DNA of 7,150 nt. Origin: an uncultured archaeon (GTDB taxonomy: Archaea; Halobacteriota; Methanosarcinia; Methanotrichales; Methanotrichaceae). The notes under the pieces were generated by a model, which had not been told where the DNA came from, made no database searches, and saw only the letters and a list, made by a program, of their open reading frames with translations. Below are positions 1 through 6,207 of the stretch, piece after piece; within the stretch, counting starts at the first letter, position 1; the number at the start of each line of letters is the position of its first letter. A program made the translations under genes and the position numbers. Location of the stretch: NCBI GenBank assembly GCA_902385025.1, contig CABMDX010000358.1, positions 1-7,150 of the forward strand, read 5' to 3'.

Positions 1-306
1 AGATACGGACGGAATCAAGGGGGATGTGCAGATATACATTACATCCAAATCACCGGACTGCATAGCTTTAATCTCAGGGGGGCCAGATGGAAACTGGAAC
101 TCTTTGACATCTTTCACTCCAAAGGGCCTGAGGCCTTCTAACCACCAGCCAAACTTTGTTGCCACAATCTCTGAAACATGGTGGGTGGTCGTCTGGTAAC
201 CTATGCGAAGCGTTGTGATCTCCTGAACTTTTTTCGGGGCGGAAACGCAACCAAGGGAGAAAATAGCTATGGATGCCAGCATTACTAGAATTATCAGATT
301 TTTCAA
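1..306 (-). CDS. ABC transporter substrate-binding lipoprotein, NrtA/SsuA/TauA-like (C-terminus beyond window)
   Basis: The minus strand from 306 encodes 102 codons that stay open to the window edge, so only the N-terminal third or so is present. The start is TTG at 306-304, chosen because a strong ribosome site (GAGGTGAT) lies just upstream and the protein then begins with a textbook lipoprotein signal: MKN, a hydrophobic core, and the lipobox SLGC with Cys20 as the lipidated residue. After it comes a strand of the type LRIGYQTTTHH, then FGWWLEGL and a PPEIKAMQSGDLDV stretch. This pattern (beta-strand with IGY, a helix, then an ALxxGxxD-like motif) is typical of periplasmic-binding folds of the nitrate/sulfonate/taurine family. 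It would bind a small ligand outside the membrane and deliver it to an ABC permease expected further left. The ligand cannot be told. It lies downstream of the MBL gene on the same strand but across 108 bp with its own promoter-like sequence, so it is probably a separate unit. Confidence 0.85.
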   Translation of the reverse strand, partial: MKNLIILVMLASIAIFSLGCVSAPKKVQEITTLRIGYQTTTHHVSEIVATKFGWWLEGLRPFGVKDVKEFQFPSGPPEIKAMQSGDLDVMYICTSPLIPSVS

Positions 307-310
307 ATGT

Positions 311-318
311 ATCACCTC
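311..318 (-). promoter_or_regulatory. Strong ribosome binding site that fixes a TTG start
   Basis: On the minus strand the sequence reads GAGGTGAT, a long match to the anti-Shine-Dalgarno of 16S rRNA, followed by ACAT and then TTG. An ATG at 320-318 runs into TGA within three codons and is not the start. This makes the TTG at 306 the best start for the lipoprotein gene. Confidence 0.8.
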
Positions 319-346
319 ATAAAAACGATAATATGTATCTTTTGTC

Positions 347-360
347 TATATTACTTTTTT
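347..360 (-). promoter_or_regulatory. Candidate archaeal TATA/BRE promoter of the binding-protein gene
   Basis: On the minus strand an A-rich stretch (CAAAAAAG, BRE-like) runs into TAATATAG (354-347). An archaeal start site about 25 bp downstream would fall near 325, leaving a leader of about 20 nt that contains the strong ribosome site. The geometry fits well, but the box is a loose match and the region is AT-rich anyway. Confidence 0.35.
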
Positions 361-368
361 GATTATGG

Positions 369-375
369 AAAAAAA
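369..375 (-). terminator. Oligo-T tract, possible terminator of the MBL gene
   Basis: Read on the minus strand, a run of seven T (in CCTTTTTTTCC) sits about 40 nt after the stop codon of the MBL gene and before the promoter-like sequence of the binding-protein gene. Archaeal RNA polymerase terminates on such T-runs without needing a hairpin. No strong stem precedes it. Confidence 0.3.
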
Positions 376-414
376 GGATTGTTGAGCAAATTATCTTTTG
401 CTGTTAGCTCCGCC

Positions 415-2136
415 CTAAATCATTTTGCACGGCAGGAATTCAATCTCAACCCCACTCTCTTCCTTGGTTGTGAAGGTCTGTATGAATCCGCCGCAAAGGG
501 CAAAGGCTCTTTCAAAAAATCTCATTGTTCTCTTGTCCAAAGGACAGTGGTATTGGTCCCCTTTCACAGAAATGCGGACTTGGACCAAACCATCACAATA
601 GGATGGATTAAACCTTATTTTCTTTGCCCCGGCACAAGTAAGTCTTTCCAGAAGATCTGCCGCAGCTTCATTGAAGCGTTCCTTGTCCATGCGCACCAGT
701 GGGAGGCCTGGCACCTCTATTATCTCTAATGATATTGTACTGAGGATATCAATATGGCCGATCCTGATCCTGAGGGCCTCGAGGTAGTCTTCAATGCAAT
801 CTGCATCAAGAATGGCATCTTCTTTGTAGGGTTTATGCTCAATAGAGATCGATAGCTCTCTGAGAATTGCGTTTATGTCTGTATCCGATACATAATAAGT
901 CGGCTGAAAACCACGGTATGTTATCGTATAATCGTTTAGCATCCTCTGTACCCTTTTTTGCAGCTTCTGATCCAGGACTGTCTCAAGAACCCTGTCCTCA
1001 ATGGCAGAGTCCAGCTTCACCACGATCTGTCCGGCTTTATGCACCAGTTCCCAATCGAGCTTTCTGCCAAGACGAAGCTCTTCGATAAATCTATGAAAAT
1101 CCAAAAAATGCTGTTCGATCTGTTGGGCATCAAGCAGCGATTGAAGCTTATCTGCCTCCGAATTTTCTTCTAGCTCTCTGAGTACATGAGATATATAGTC
1201 CAGCCTTGCCACAATTATAGTAAAGAGCCTCTCCAATTCCCTTATCTGGTCCTCAGCATAGAGAGCAATGCTCCTCACCCACCATTCAGTAATCTTCTCC
1301 AGGCCTGATAGCGATAGTACATCCCGGTACATCGATTCCAAAGAGCTGCAGGCAAGGCTTGCATCAACAATTCTACCGTGACCGCTACAGCAGCAGAGGA
1401 TATCCTTATGCTTTAGAATCCATAGAACTTTCCTTATGGAATTGAGGAGGTCTGTCTGGCTCCAGCCATAAGCTCCTGCCATACCGGGATTTGGTGCAAA
1501 GAAGAGGTCACCCACGAAAAGAAGTCTCCCCAATCTGATACAGACGCTATCGGGGCTGTGGCCTGGAGTATGATAGATCTCAAGCAGGTCGTCTCGGCTT
1601 ATGGATATAATCTGGCAGTCGATTGCAGGACCATCGACCGTGCAATCAGGCCTCAATTTATTCTCAAGATTCCGGACATTTGTCGGCGGATCGCATCCTC
1701 TTGCCTCTGCAATATCGGTCCTCGAAAGTAGCTTGATGTCCACCGGGACAGGACCCAGCTTCTTTCCAAGAAGATCTGCCAGTGTAGCTTTCGAATCCTG
1801 GTTTTGGAGAGCTTTTGCACCATATTCTTGAGATGCTATCCGGACATCTCCCAGCATCCTGAAATCTTGCAGGCGCTTCAATTGAAAGCAGTGATCCAGA
1901 TGGACGTGCGTCAGATATATCACAATCGGCTTTGTCTTCTCCTCCAGCAAATCGGAAATTATTTCCAGTATGGTGTCCGTCTGGTCGTCAAGGGCGCCAG
2001 GGTCAATAAGCGCTATTTGCTCCTCTGCATCGAGAAGGTAAGAGTTGGAGGACATCAGGTCTATTTTCCGAATATATGGGTAGATCTGAGCGTCTTCGCT
2101 TCCTGGTACCGGCTGCAGGACATTGGCCTGGATCAT
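415..2136 (-). CDS. Metallo-beta-lactamase-fold protein with a C-terminal histidine-kinase-like (probably catalytically dead) half
   Basis: A 573-residue soluble protein. Residues about 20-275 form an MBL domain with all expected metal ligands: HVHLDH (His77, His79, Asp81, His82), His193 in TPGHS, Asp210 in GDLFF and His253 in SGHG. This is the pattern of zinc hydrolases of the glyoxalase II type; the substrate is unknown. Residues about 280-400 are helical and charged, like a dimerising coiled region. From about 415 the order of motifs recalls a sensor kinase ATPase domain: INAILREL, LPLVRMDKERF, a helix DLLERLTCAGAKKI where the N-box would be, and a closing GGFIQTF...GVEIEFLP. The N-box Asn, DxGxG and GxGL motifs are missing, so ATP binding is doubtful. 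The start at 2136 has an AGGA site nine bases upstream; the frame is open to TTG 2196 and ATG 2187/2184, which would add a hydrophobic stretch. It faces away from the phosphatase gene across a shared upstream region. The MBL call is firm; the kinase-like call is inference. Confidence 0.85.
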   Translation of the reverse strand: MIQANVLQPVPGSEDAQIYPYIRKIDLMSSNSYLLDAEEQIALIDPGALDDQTDTILEIISDLLEEKTKPIVIYLTHVHLDHCFQLKRLQDFRMLGDVRIASQEYGAKALQNQDSKATLADLLGKKLGPVPVDIKLLSRTDIAEARGCDPPTNVRNLENKLRPDCTVDGPAIDCQIISISRDDLLEIYHTPGHSPDSVCIRLGRLLFVGDLFFAPNPGMAGAYGWSQTDLLNSIRKVLWILKHKDILCCCSGHGRIVDASLACSSLESMYRDVLSLSGLEKITEWWVRSIALYAEDQIRELERLFTIIVARLDYISHVLRELEENSEADKLQSLLDAQQIEQHFLDFHRFIEELRLGRKLDWELVHKAGQIVVKLDSAIEDRVLETVLDQKLQKRVQRMLNDYTITYRGFQPTYYVSDTDINAILRELSISIEHKPYKEDAILDADCIEDYLEALRIRIGHIDILSTISLEIIEVPGLPLVRMDKERFNEAAADLLERLTCAGAKKIRFNPSYCDGLVQVRISVKGDQYHCPLDKRTMRFFERAFALCGGFIQTFTTKEESGVEIEFLPCKMI

Positions 2137-2196
2137 GATTATCAGTCCTAAAAGATCAGCGATTATGGATAACAGGTTGTGCATCATATTTAACAA

Positions 2197-2346
2197 TTAC
2201 TTTTAATAGCAAAAGATCATCTATTATTCTGAGAAAATTGTTTGGCAGCTTCCTGGCCTGCCTTATGTTTTCTCTTACATATTCGAGAGCTTTGGGAGCA
2301 ACAGGTTTTACAATTAAGCCCCAAAAAATCGTTGCGGGAAGGAATT
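2197..2346. promoter_or_regulatory. Divergent intergenic region with candidate promoters for the MBL and phosphatase genes
   Basis: This AT-rich stretch lies between two genes read in opposite directions, so both promoters should be here. Candidate TATA boxes are TTACATATT at 2275-2283 for the plus strand (start site near 2304, leader about 40 nt) and CTATTAAAAG at 2209-2200 for the minus strand (start site near 2180, leader about 45 nt to the ATG at 2136). A short inverted repeat GGCAG/CTGCC (2244-2248 and 2258-2262, loop nine) lies between them and could be an operator half-site pair. None of these elements is a strong match. Confidence 0.35.
2336..2343 (+). promoter_or_regulatory. Ribosome binding site fixing the start of the phosphatase/kinase gene
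   Basis: GGGAAGGA lies three bases before ATG 2347. The frame is open further left to an ATG at 2242, but that start has no ribosome site and would put 35 polar residues ahead of the transmembrane segment. With the 2347 start the protein begins MNLRFKT directly before its first membrane helix, as receptors normally do. Confidence 0.6.
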
Positions 2347-5300
2347 ATGAATCTGCGCTTCAAGACGCTGATTATTGTGGGAGCGTCACTCATCTGTTTG
2401 ATAATAATTTTATATGCAACAGCACAAATGGAGCTCCGAAATAGCTTCTCAAAGCTGGAAGAGCAGGATACTCAGAATAACGTTCTGAGAGTGCAAAATG
2501 CCATAAATAGCGAGCTGGCAAGTCTTGGGGATCTGGCAGACTACTGGGCTGCAAGGAATGATACCTATGACTTTATTAAGACTGGAAATATTTATTTTAT
2601 TGATTACAATATAGCAAGCGGTAGTCTCACCAATGAAAGCCTGAATAATACAGGAGTCAATCTCATATTGTTTATGGATTCCATCGGTCAGATCGCATTC
2701 GGCCGGTATCTGAATGCCAGCGGCAAAGCAGAAGATATTCCGCAGGGTTTCATCGATCAGCTATCCCTCTATGGTTTCTGTCCAGGATGCTTCGACAAAC
2801 AGAGCAAATTTTCTGGCATTATTATGCTCTCAAATATGTCAATGCTGATTGTCACCCAGCCAATAACAGGTAGCAAGCGATACGGCCCCCCCTCTGGAAG
2901 AGTAATACTGGGCCGCTACTTAACGGACAATGAGGTTGGCAAGATCTCTGAGACGGTTCAAATGAGTCTTGCTATTTATCCTATTCAAAGCAATCGAATG
3001 CCTGCTGATTTCAGGCAGGTCAAGTCCCTTATTTCTGATGATGTACCGATATTGGTAAGGCCATTGGATCAAGGTACCATTGCCGGATATACTCTGCTAA
3101 AGGACATCTATGGCAAACCTCTATTGATCTTGAGGGTGGACACGCCCCGAGACATCTTCCGGCAGGGAACTGCAAGCATGCAAAATTTCATAATTATATT
3201 TTCAGTTGCAGGCCTGATCTTCCTGATCCTGACTCTGGTGTATCTCGATAGATCGATACTCTCCCATTTGAGCAACCTCACGGCAGGCATTACCCGTATA
3301 AGTAAGAGCCAAAACATGTCTTTTCGAATCAAGGAGCAGGGAAAAGATGAGCTATCGAACCTTGCCAACTCCATCAACAGCATGCTCTCTGCCCTGGAGG
3401 AGGCTCATAAAGAGCAGAGAACGAGCGAAAAACGCTACCGTGCTGTGGTAGAAGAGCAGCCCGATCTCATCTGCCGAAATCTTGTTGATGGGACTATCAC
3501 CTTTACCAATGATGCATTCTGCGATTTTTTTTCCATGCACCTGGAAGAGATTCGAGGCGGAGATATGGATCAACTGGCCGAGGAGGGACATTTGAAGCCT
3601 CCTCTGGAATTGAAGAGTATACTATCCCCGGATAGCCCAACCTTTACATATGAATGCCAATCCATCCTTCCCAGTGGAACGCACTGGCTTCAGTGGACGA
3701 GTCATGGCATATTTGACGAGTCCGGGAACCTGGTGGAGATTCAGTCAGTTGGCAGGGACATAACTGAGCTCAAAATGATGCAAGAAGCTCTAATGCAGTC
3801 TGAGAGAAGGCTTGCGGATATCATTGATTTTCTGCCTGAGGCCCTTCTGGCCATAGACCTGGAGGGCAAAGTGATTGTATGGAATAAAGCCATGGAGCTG
3901 CTCACGGGCTTCAAGGCGGAGGAGATGCTCGGCAAAGGAAATTATGAGCATTCTCTGCCATTCTATAGAATTCGCAGGCCCATCCTTGTAGATATGGTGT
4001 TGACGCCCTACAAAGACATTGAGCGCGAATATTTCAATATCCAGAAAGACGGCACAACGGTTTTGGGCGAGACTTTCATTCCCACATTTGGACAGGGCGG
4101 CTCTTACCTTCTTGGCAAGGCCACAGCTCTCTGGGATGCTTCTGGCCAGATAGTTGGCGCCATTGAATCAATAAGGGATATGACCGATCGCAGACTAATG
4201 GAGCAGAAGCTGGAGAGGTCAAGGGCCGAGCTGCATATTGCAGCCGCGATCCAGAGAAGGTTCATTCCCGAAAAGATTCCGGTTATTCCTGGTTTTGAGA
4301 TTGCAGCCGTATCTATTCCTGCCATGGAGGTGGGAGGTGACTTCTATGATTTTATCCCTCTGCCGGAGGGCAGATATGGATTGGTGATTGCCGATGTTGC
4401 GGGAAAGAGCATACCTGCGGCCCTGTTCATGGCCCTCTCCAGAACGATAATCCGTGCCAATGTCGCCCATCAATCCAGGACTTCCGACGTGCTGAAAAAT
4501 GCAAACAACATGATTGCGTCGGATGCGACGGCCGGCATGTTTGTGACGCTGCTGTATGGGATTCTTGATGGTGAGACACTGAGCTTCAACTATGCTGATG
4601 CAGGCCATCCTCCGCCCTTGCTATTTCGGGCTGGAATTGAGGTGCTTGTCGAGGAGCCGGTAACAGGTATCGCTTTAGGGGCAAAGGAAGGTGCAATATA
4701 TGAGGAGAGCACTATCAAGTTCTCGCCTGGCGATGTGGCCGTCTTCTATACGGATGGTGTCACCGAAGCAATGAACACCAAGGGAGAAATGTATGGACAG
4801 GGCCGGATCGCTGATATGGTCAGCAGGTCGCGGCAGATGTCTGCGGAGATGATTTTAAGAAGGCTGCAAAGCGACATTTCCAGTTTCAGTAGCGGGCGAG
4901 AGCAGAATGATGATATTACAATGGTTGTGCTAAAGGCGTGCAGGCATTTGGAAAAGCATTCTGAGCTCTGTGTTCGATCTATAAAAGAGGCGATTCCCCT
5001 GATCAATGCGTTTCTGGATGATATCATGTCCTGCTCGGGTTTTGGCAAGAAGGAGATCTCCGAAGTTCAGCTAGCTGTTGAGGAGGCTGTAATCAATATT
5101 ATCCATCACGGATATCGTGGTTCGGAGGGGTCCATTCACCTCAAGTGCGACTTTAGGGATGGCTGCCAAAAAATTGTCATTGAGGACAGTGCACCTCCTT
5201 TCGATCCCACAACTTATAGTATGCCTGATCTTGCTTCTGATTTGGAATTAAGGCGGATCGGAGGACTGGGAATTCATCTTATCAAGTCTCTGACTGACGG

Positions 5301-5364
5301 GCTGAAGTACGAATTCCGGGACGGCAAGAATCGATTGATTATGATGAAAAAAAGCCAAGACTGA
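2347..5364 (+). CDS. Membrane sensor phosphatase/kinase: CHASE4-like, HAMP, two PAS, PP2C (SpoIIE/RsbU), GHKL kinase (RsbW-like)
   Basis: A 1005-residue receptor of a partner-switching pathway. TM1 is residues 7-25 and TM2 281-300. The outer loop between them begins with a long helix and LADYWAARNDTYDFI, typical of CHASE4 sensor domains. HAMP follows (about 302-357), then PAS1 (about 364-472) and PAS2 (about 488-615), each ending in a DxT motif (DITELK, DMTDRR). The PP2C domain (about 630-860) keeps its metal aspartates: Asp665/Asp668 in VGGDFYDF, Asp683 in ADVAGKSIPAALF, Asp803 in YTDGVTEA and Asp855/Asp856 in NDDITMVVL. The C-terminal GHKL domain (about 870-1005) has EEAVINIIHHGY with Asn917, DSAPPFDP from Asp947, and GGLGIHLI from Gly972. 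Known RsbU/SpoIIE proteins dephosphorylate STAS partners and RsbW phosphorylates them; here both lie in one chain. Two STAS genes follow 59 bp downstream, probably in the same operon. The ligand is unknown; the PAS domains show no clear haem or flavin signature by eye. Confidence 0.93.
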   Translation: MNLRFKTLIIVGASLICLIIILYATAQMELRNSFSKLEEQDTQNNVLRVQNAINSELASLGDLADYWAARNDTYDFIKTGNIYFIDYNIASGSLTNESLNNTGVNLILFMDSIGQIAFGRYLNASGKAEDIPQGFIDQLSLYGFCPGCFDKQSKFSGIIMLSNMSMLIVTQPITGSKRYGPPSGRVILGRYLTDNEVGKISETVQMSLAIYPIQSNRMPADFRQVKSLISDDVPILVRPLDQGTIAGYTLLKDIYGKPLLILRVDTPRDIFRQGTASMQNFIIIFSVAGLIFLILTLVYLDRSILSHLSNLTAGITRISKSQNMSFRIKEQGKDELSNLANSINSMLSALEEAHKEQRTSEKRYRAVVEEQPDLICRNLVDGTITFTNDAFCDFFSMHLEEIRGGDMDQLAEEGHLKPPLELKSILSPDSPTFTYECQSILPSGTHWLQWTSHGIFDESGNLVEIQSVGRDITELKMMQEALMQSERRLADIIDFLPEALLAIDLEGKVIVWNKAMELLTGFKAEEMLGKGNYEHSLPFYRIRRPILVDMVLTPYKDIEREYFNIQKDGTTVLGETFIPTFGQGGSYLLGKATALWDASGQIVGAIESIRDMTDRRLMEQKLERSRAELHIAAAIQRRFIPEKIPVIPGFEIAAVSIPAMEVGGDFYDFIPLPEGRYGLVIADVAGKSIPAALFMALSRTIIRANVAHQSRTSDVLKNANNMIASDATAGMFVTLLYGILDGETLSFNYADAGHPPPLLFRAGIEVLVEEPVTGIALGAKEGAIYEESTIKFSPGDVAVFYTDGVTEAMNTKGEMYGQGRIADMVSRSRQMSAEMILRRLQSDISSFSSGREQNDDITMVVLKACRHLEKHSELCVRSIKEAIPLINAFLDDIMSCSGFGKKEISEVQLAVEEAVINIIHHGYRGSEGSIHLKCDFRDGCQKIVIEDSAPPFDPTTYSMPDLASDLELRRIGGLGIHLIKSLTDGLKYEFRDGKNRLIMMKKSQD

Positions 5365-5423
5365 TTGATATGATTGCTGCATCCTGAGAGAATGAATGCA
5401 AAATATAAATGGACGTGAGATAA

Positions 5424-5765
5424 ATGGAATTGCGGGAAAAGGATTTGGGAGATATTTTTGTTATTGAAATATCTGGGCGAATGGACACCCTCAATTCAAA
5501 GGATTTGGATGCAAAATTGAATAATGCAATAGGCCGCAATATGTCCAAAATAATCATCGATTTAACTGCGGTGGACTACATTAGCAGTGTGGGTCTGAGG
5601 GTCTTGCTTGCATCCCTAAAGAAGCAAAAAGCAAATAAAAGATCCCTGGAACTTGCGAATCTGCAGCCTTTCGTGAGGGGTGTCTTTAAAGTAACCGGTT
5701 TGGATAAGATATTCACCATCTATTCGACACAAGAAGAGGCAATCGAAGGGATCGCCTTTGAATAG
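5424..5765 (+). CDS. STAS-domain anti-sigma-factor-antagonist-like protein (SpoIIAA/RsbV family), copy 1
   Basis: A 113-residue single-domain protein, the normal length for SpoIIAA/RsbV. It has the expected plan: N-terminal strands with VIEISGRMDTLNS, a helix, the strand IIIDLTAVDYISS, then VGLRVLLASLKK and a closing strand. Ser55, in YISSVGL, aligns with the serine that RsbW/SpoIIAB kinases phosphorylate and PP2C phosphatases release. The start is ATG 5424 with GTGAG a few bases upstream. It lies 59 bp after the phosphatase/kinase gene, and the next STAS gene starts 16 bp after its stop, so the three are probably co-transcribed. The likely role is the phospho-switch partner of the upstream receptor. 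If the host is an archaeon there is no sigma factor to release, so its final target is unknown. Confidence 0.92.
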   Translation: MELREKDLGDIFVIEISGRMDTLNSKDLDAKLNNAIGRNMSKIIIDLTAVDYISSVGLRVLLASLKKQKANKRSLELANLQPFVRGVFKVTGLDKIFTIYSTQEEAIEGIAFE

Positions 5766-5781
5766 CAGAGATTGTGGAACG

Positions 5782-6126
5782 ATGCGGGTTCAGGAGAATA
5801 ATTTTAAAGGTATTCTTGTGTTGGAAATAGCTGGCAGAATCGATTTCGCGACATCCTATCATCTGGATGTGTTTTTGAGCCGGGCAATTGATAAGAATCC
5901 TTTGATAATCCTTGATCTGACCGAAACCGAGTATGTAAGCAGCCTCGGCCTGCGTGTTCTCCTGGCGGGCTTAAAGAAGCTGAGAACAAAGAAGGGGGAT
6001 ATGAAGTTGGTTTCGCTTCAGCCTACTGTCAAGGAGGTCTTTGAAATATCGGGGCTCTCAAAGATCTTCTCCATTCACTACAATTTATCGGATGCCCTGG
6101 ACAGTCTTGAGCCGCAGACGCAGTAA
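5782..6126 (+). CDS. STAS-domain anti-sigma-factor-antagonist-like protein (SpoIIAA/RsbV family), copy 2
   Basis: A 114-residue paralogue of the preceding protein. Shared landmarks are EIxGRxD near the start, DLTxxxYxSSxGLRVLLAxLKK in the middle, and LQPxVxxVFxxxGLxKIF near the end. Ser54, in YVSSLGL, is the likely phosphorylation site. The frame is open back to a TTG at 5758 that overlaps the previous gene, but ATG 5782 is preferred because from there the two paralogues align from the first residue without a gap. Differences lie mostly in the first helix (ATSYHLDVFLSRAI against LNSKDLDAKLNNAI) and the C-terminus, which suggests different binding partners. It looks like an old tandem duplication, because the DNA has diverged far more than the protein motifs. 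It probably belongs to the same operon as the receptor. Confidence 0.92.
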   Translation: MRVQENNFKGILVLEIAGRIDFATSYHLDVFLSRAIDKNPLIILDLTETEYVSSLGLRVLLAGLKKLRTKKGDMKLVSLQPTVKEVFEISGLSKIFSIHYNLSDALDSLEPQTQ

Positions 6127-6133
6127 TTGTCAA

Positions 6134-6207
6134 GAGAGGAGCACTCTCGTGAATGATTGCCTCCTTTGACCATACTGATTTGTACCTCCATCGCCATTAC
6201 CTCCTTT
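6134..6207 (+). other. Leader of the DNA glycosylase gene: short hairpin, misplaced ribosome site, anti-SD-like repeats
   Basis: This gap holds a small stem (GAGAG/CTCTC, 6134-6148) that contains a good ribosome site, GGAG at 6138-6141. That site serves not the glycosylase ATG at 6208 but either GTG 6149 (a six-codon peptide) or ATG 6153 (a 25-codon open frame ending at 6230, across the glycosylase start). Further on, CCTCCTTT occurs twice (6160-6167 and 6200-6207), each preceded by ATTG or ATTA, and CCTCC once more between them. These are complementary to ribosome sites. No ribosome site precedes ATG 6208. Confidence 0.3.

Noticed and set aside
307..729. Plus-strand open frame of 140 codons
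   Set aside because: It overlaps the well-supported MBL gene on the other strand, shows no known motif, and starts inside the promoter region of the binding-protein gene.
415..2136. MBL domain as an oxygen-binding diiron sensor (ODP/FprA type)
   Set aside because: Diiron flavoprotein-type MBL domains carry HxExDH; this protein has HVHLDH, the zinc hydrolase pattern.
2242..2346. N-terminal extension of the phosphatase/kinase gene (start at 2242)
   Set aside because: No ribosome site before ATG 2242, and the added residues do not look like a signal or domain; ATG 2347 has GGGAAGGA and leads directly into the first membrane helix.
2885..2892. C-run (and a T-run near 3525) as frameshift sites in the phosphatase/kinase gene
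   Set aside because: The frame and domain order stay intact on both sides of each run, so there is no sign of a shift.
5401..5410. AAATATAAAT as a separate promoter for the STAS genes
   Set aside because: The box is only 14 bases from the ATG, so transcription would begin inside the gene; co-transcription with the upstream gene is simpler.
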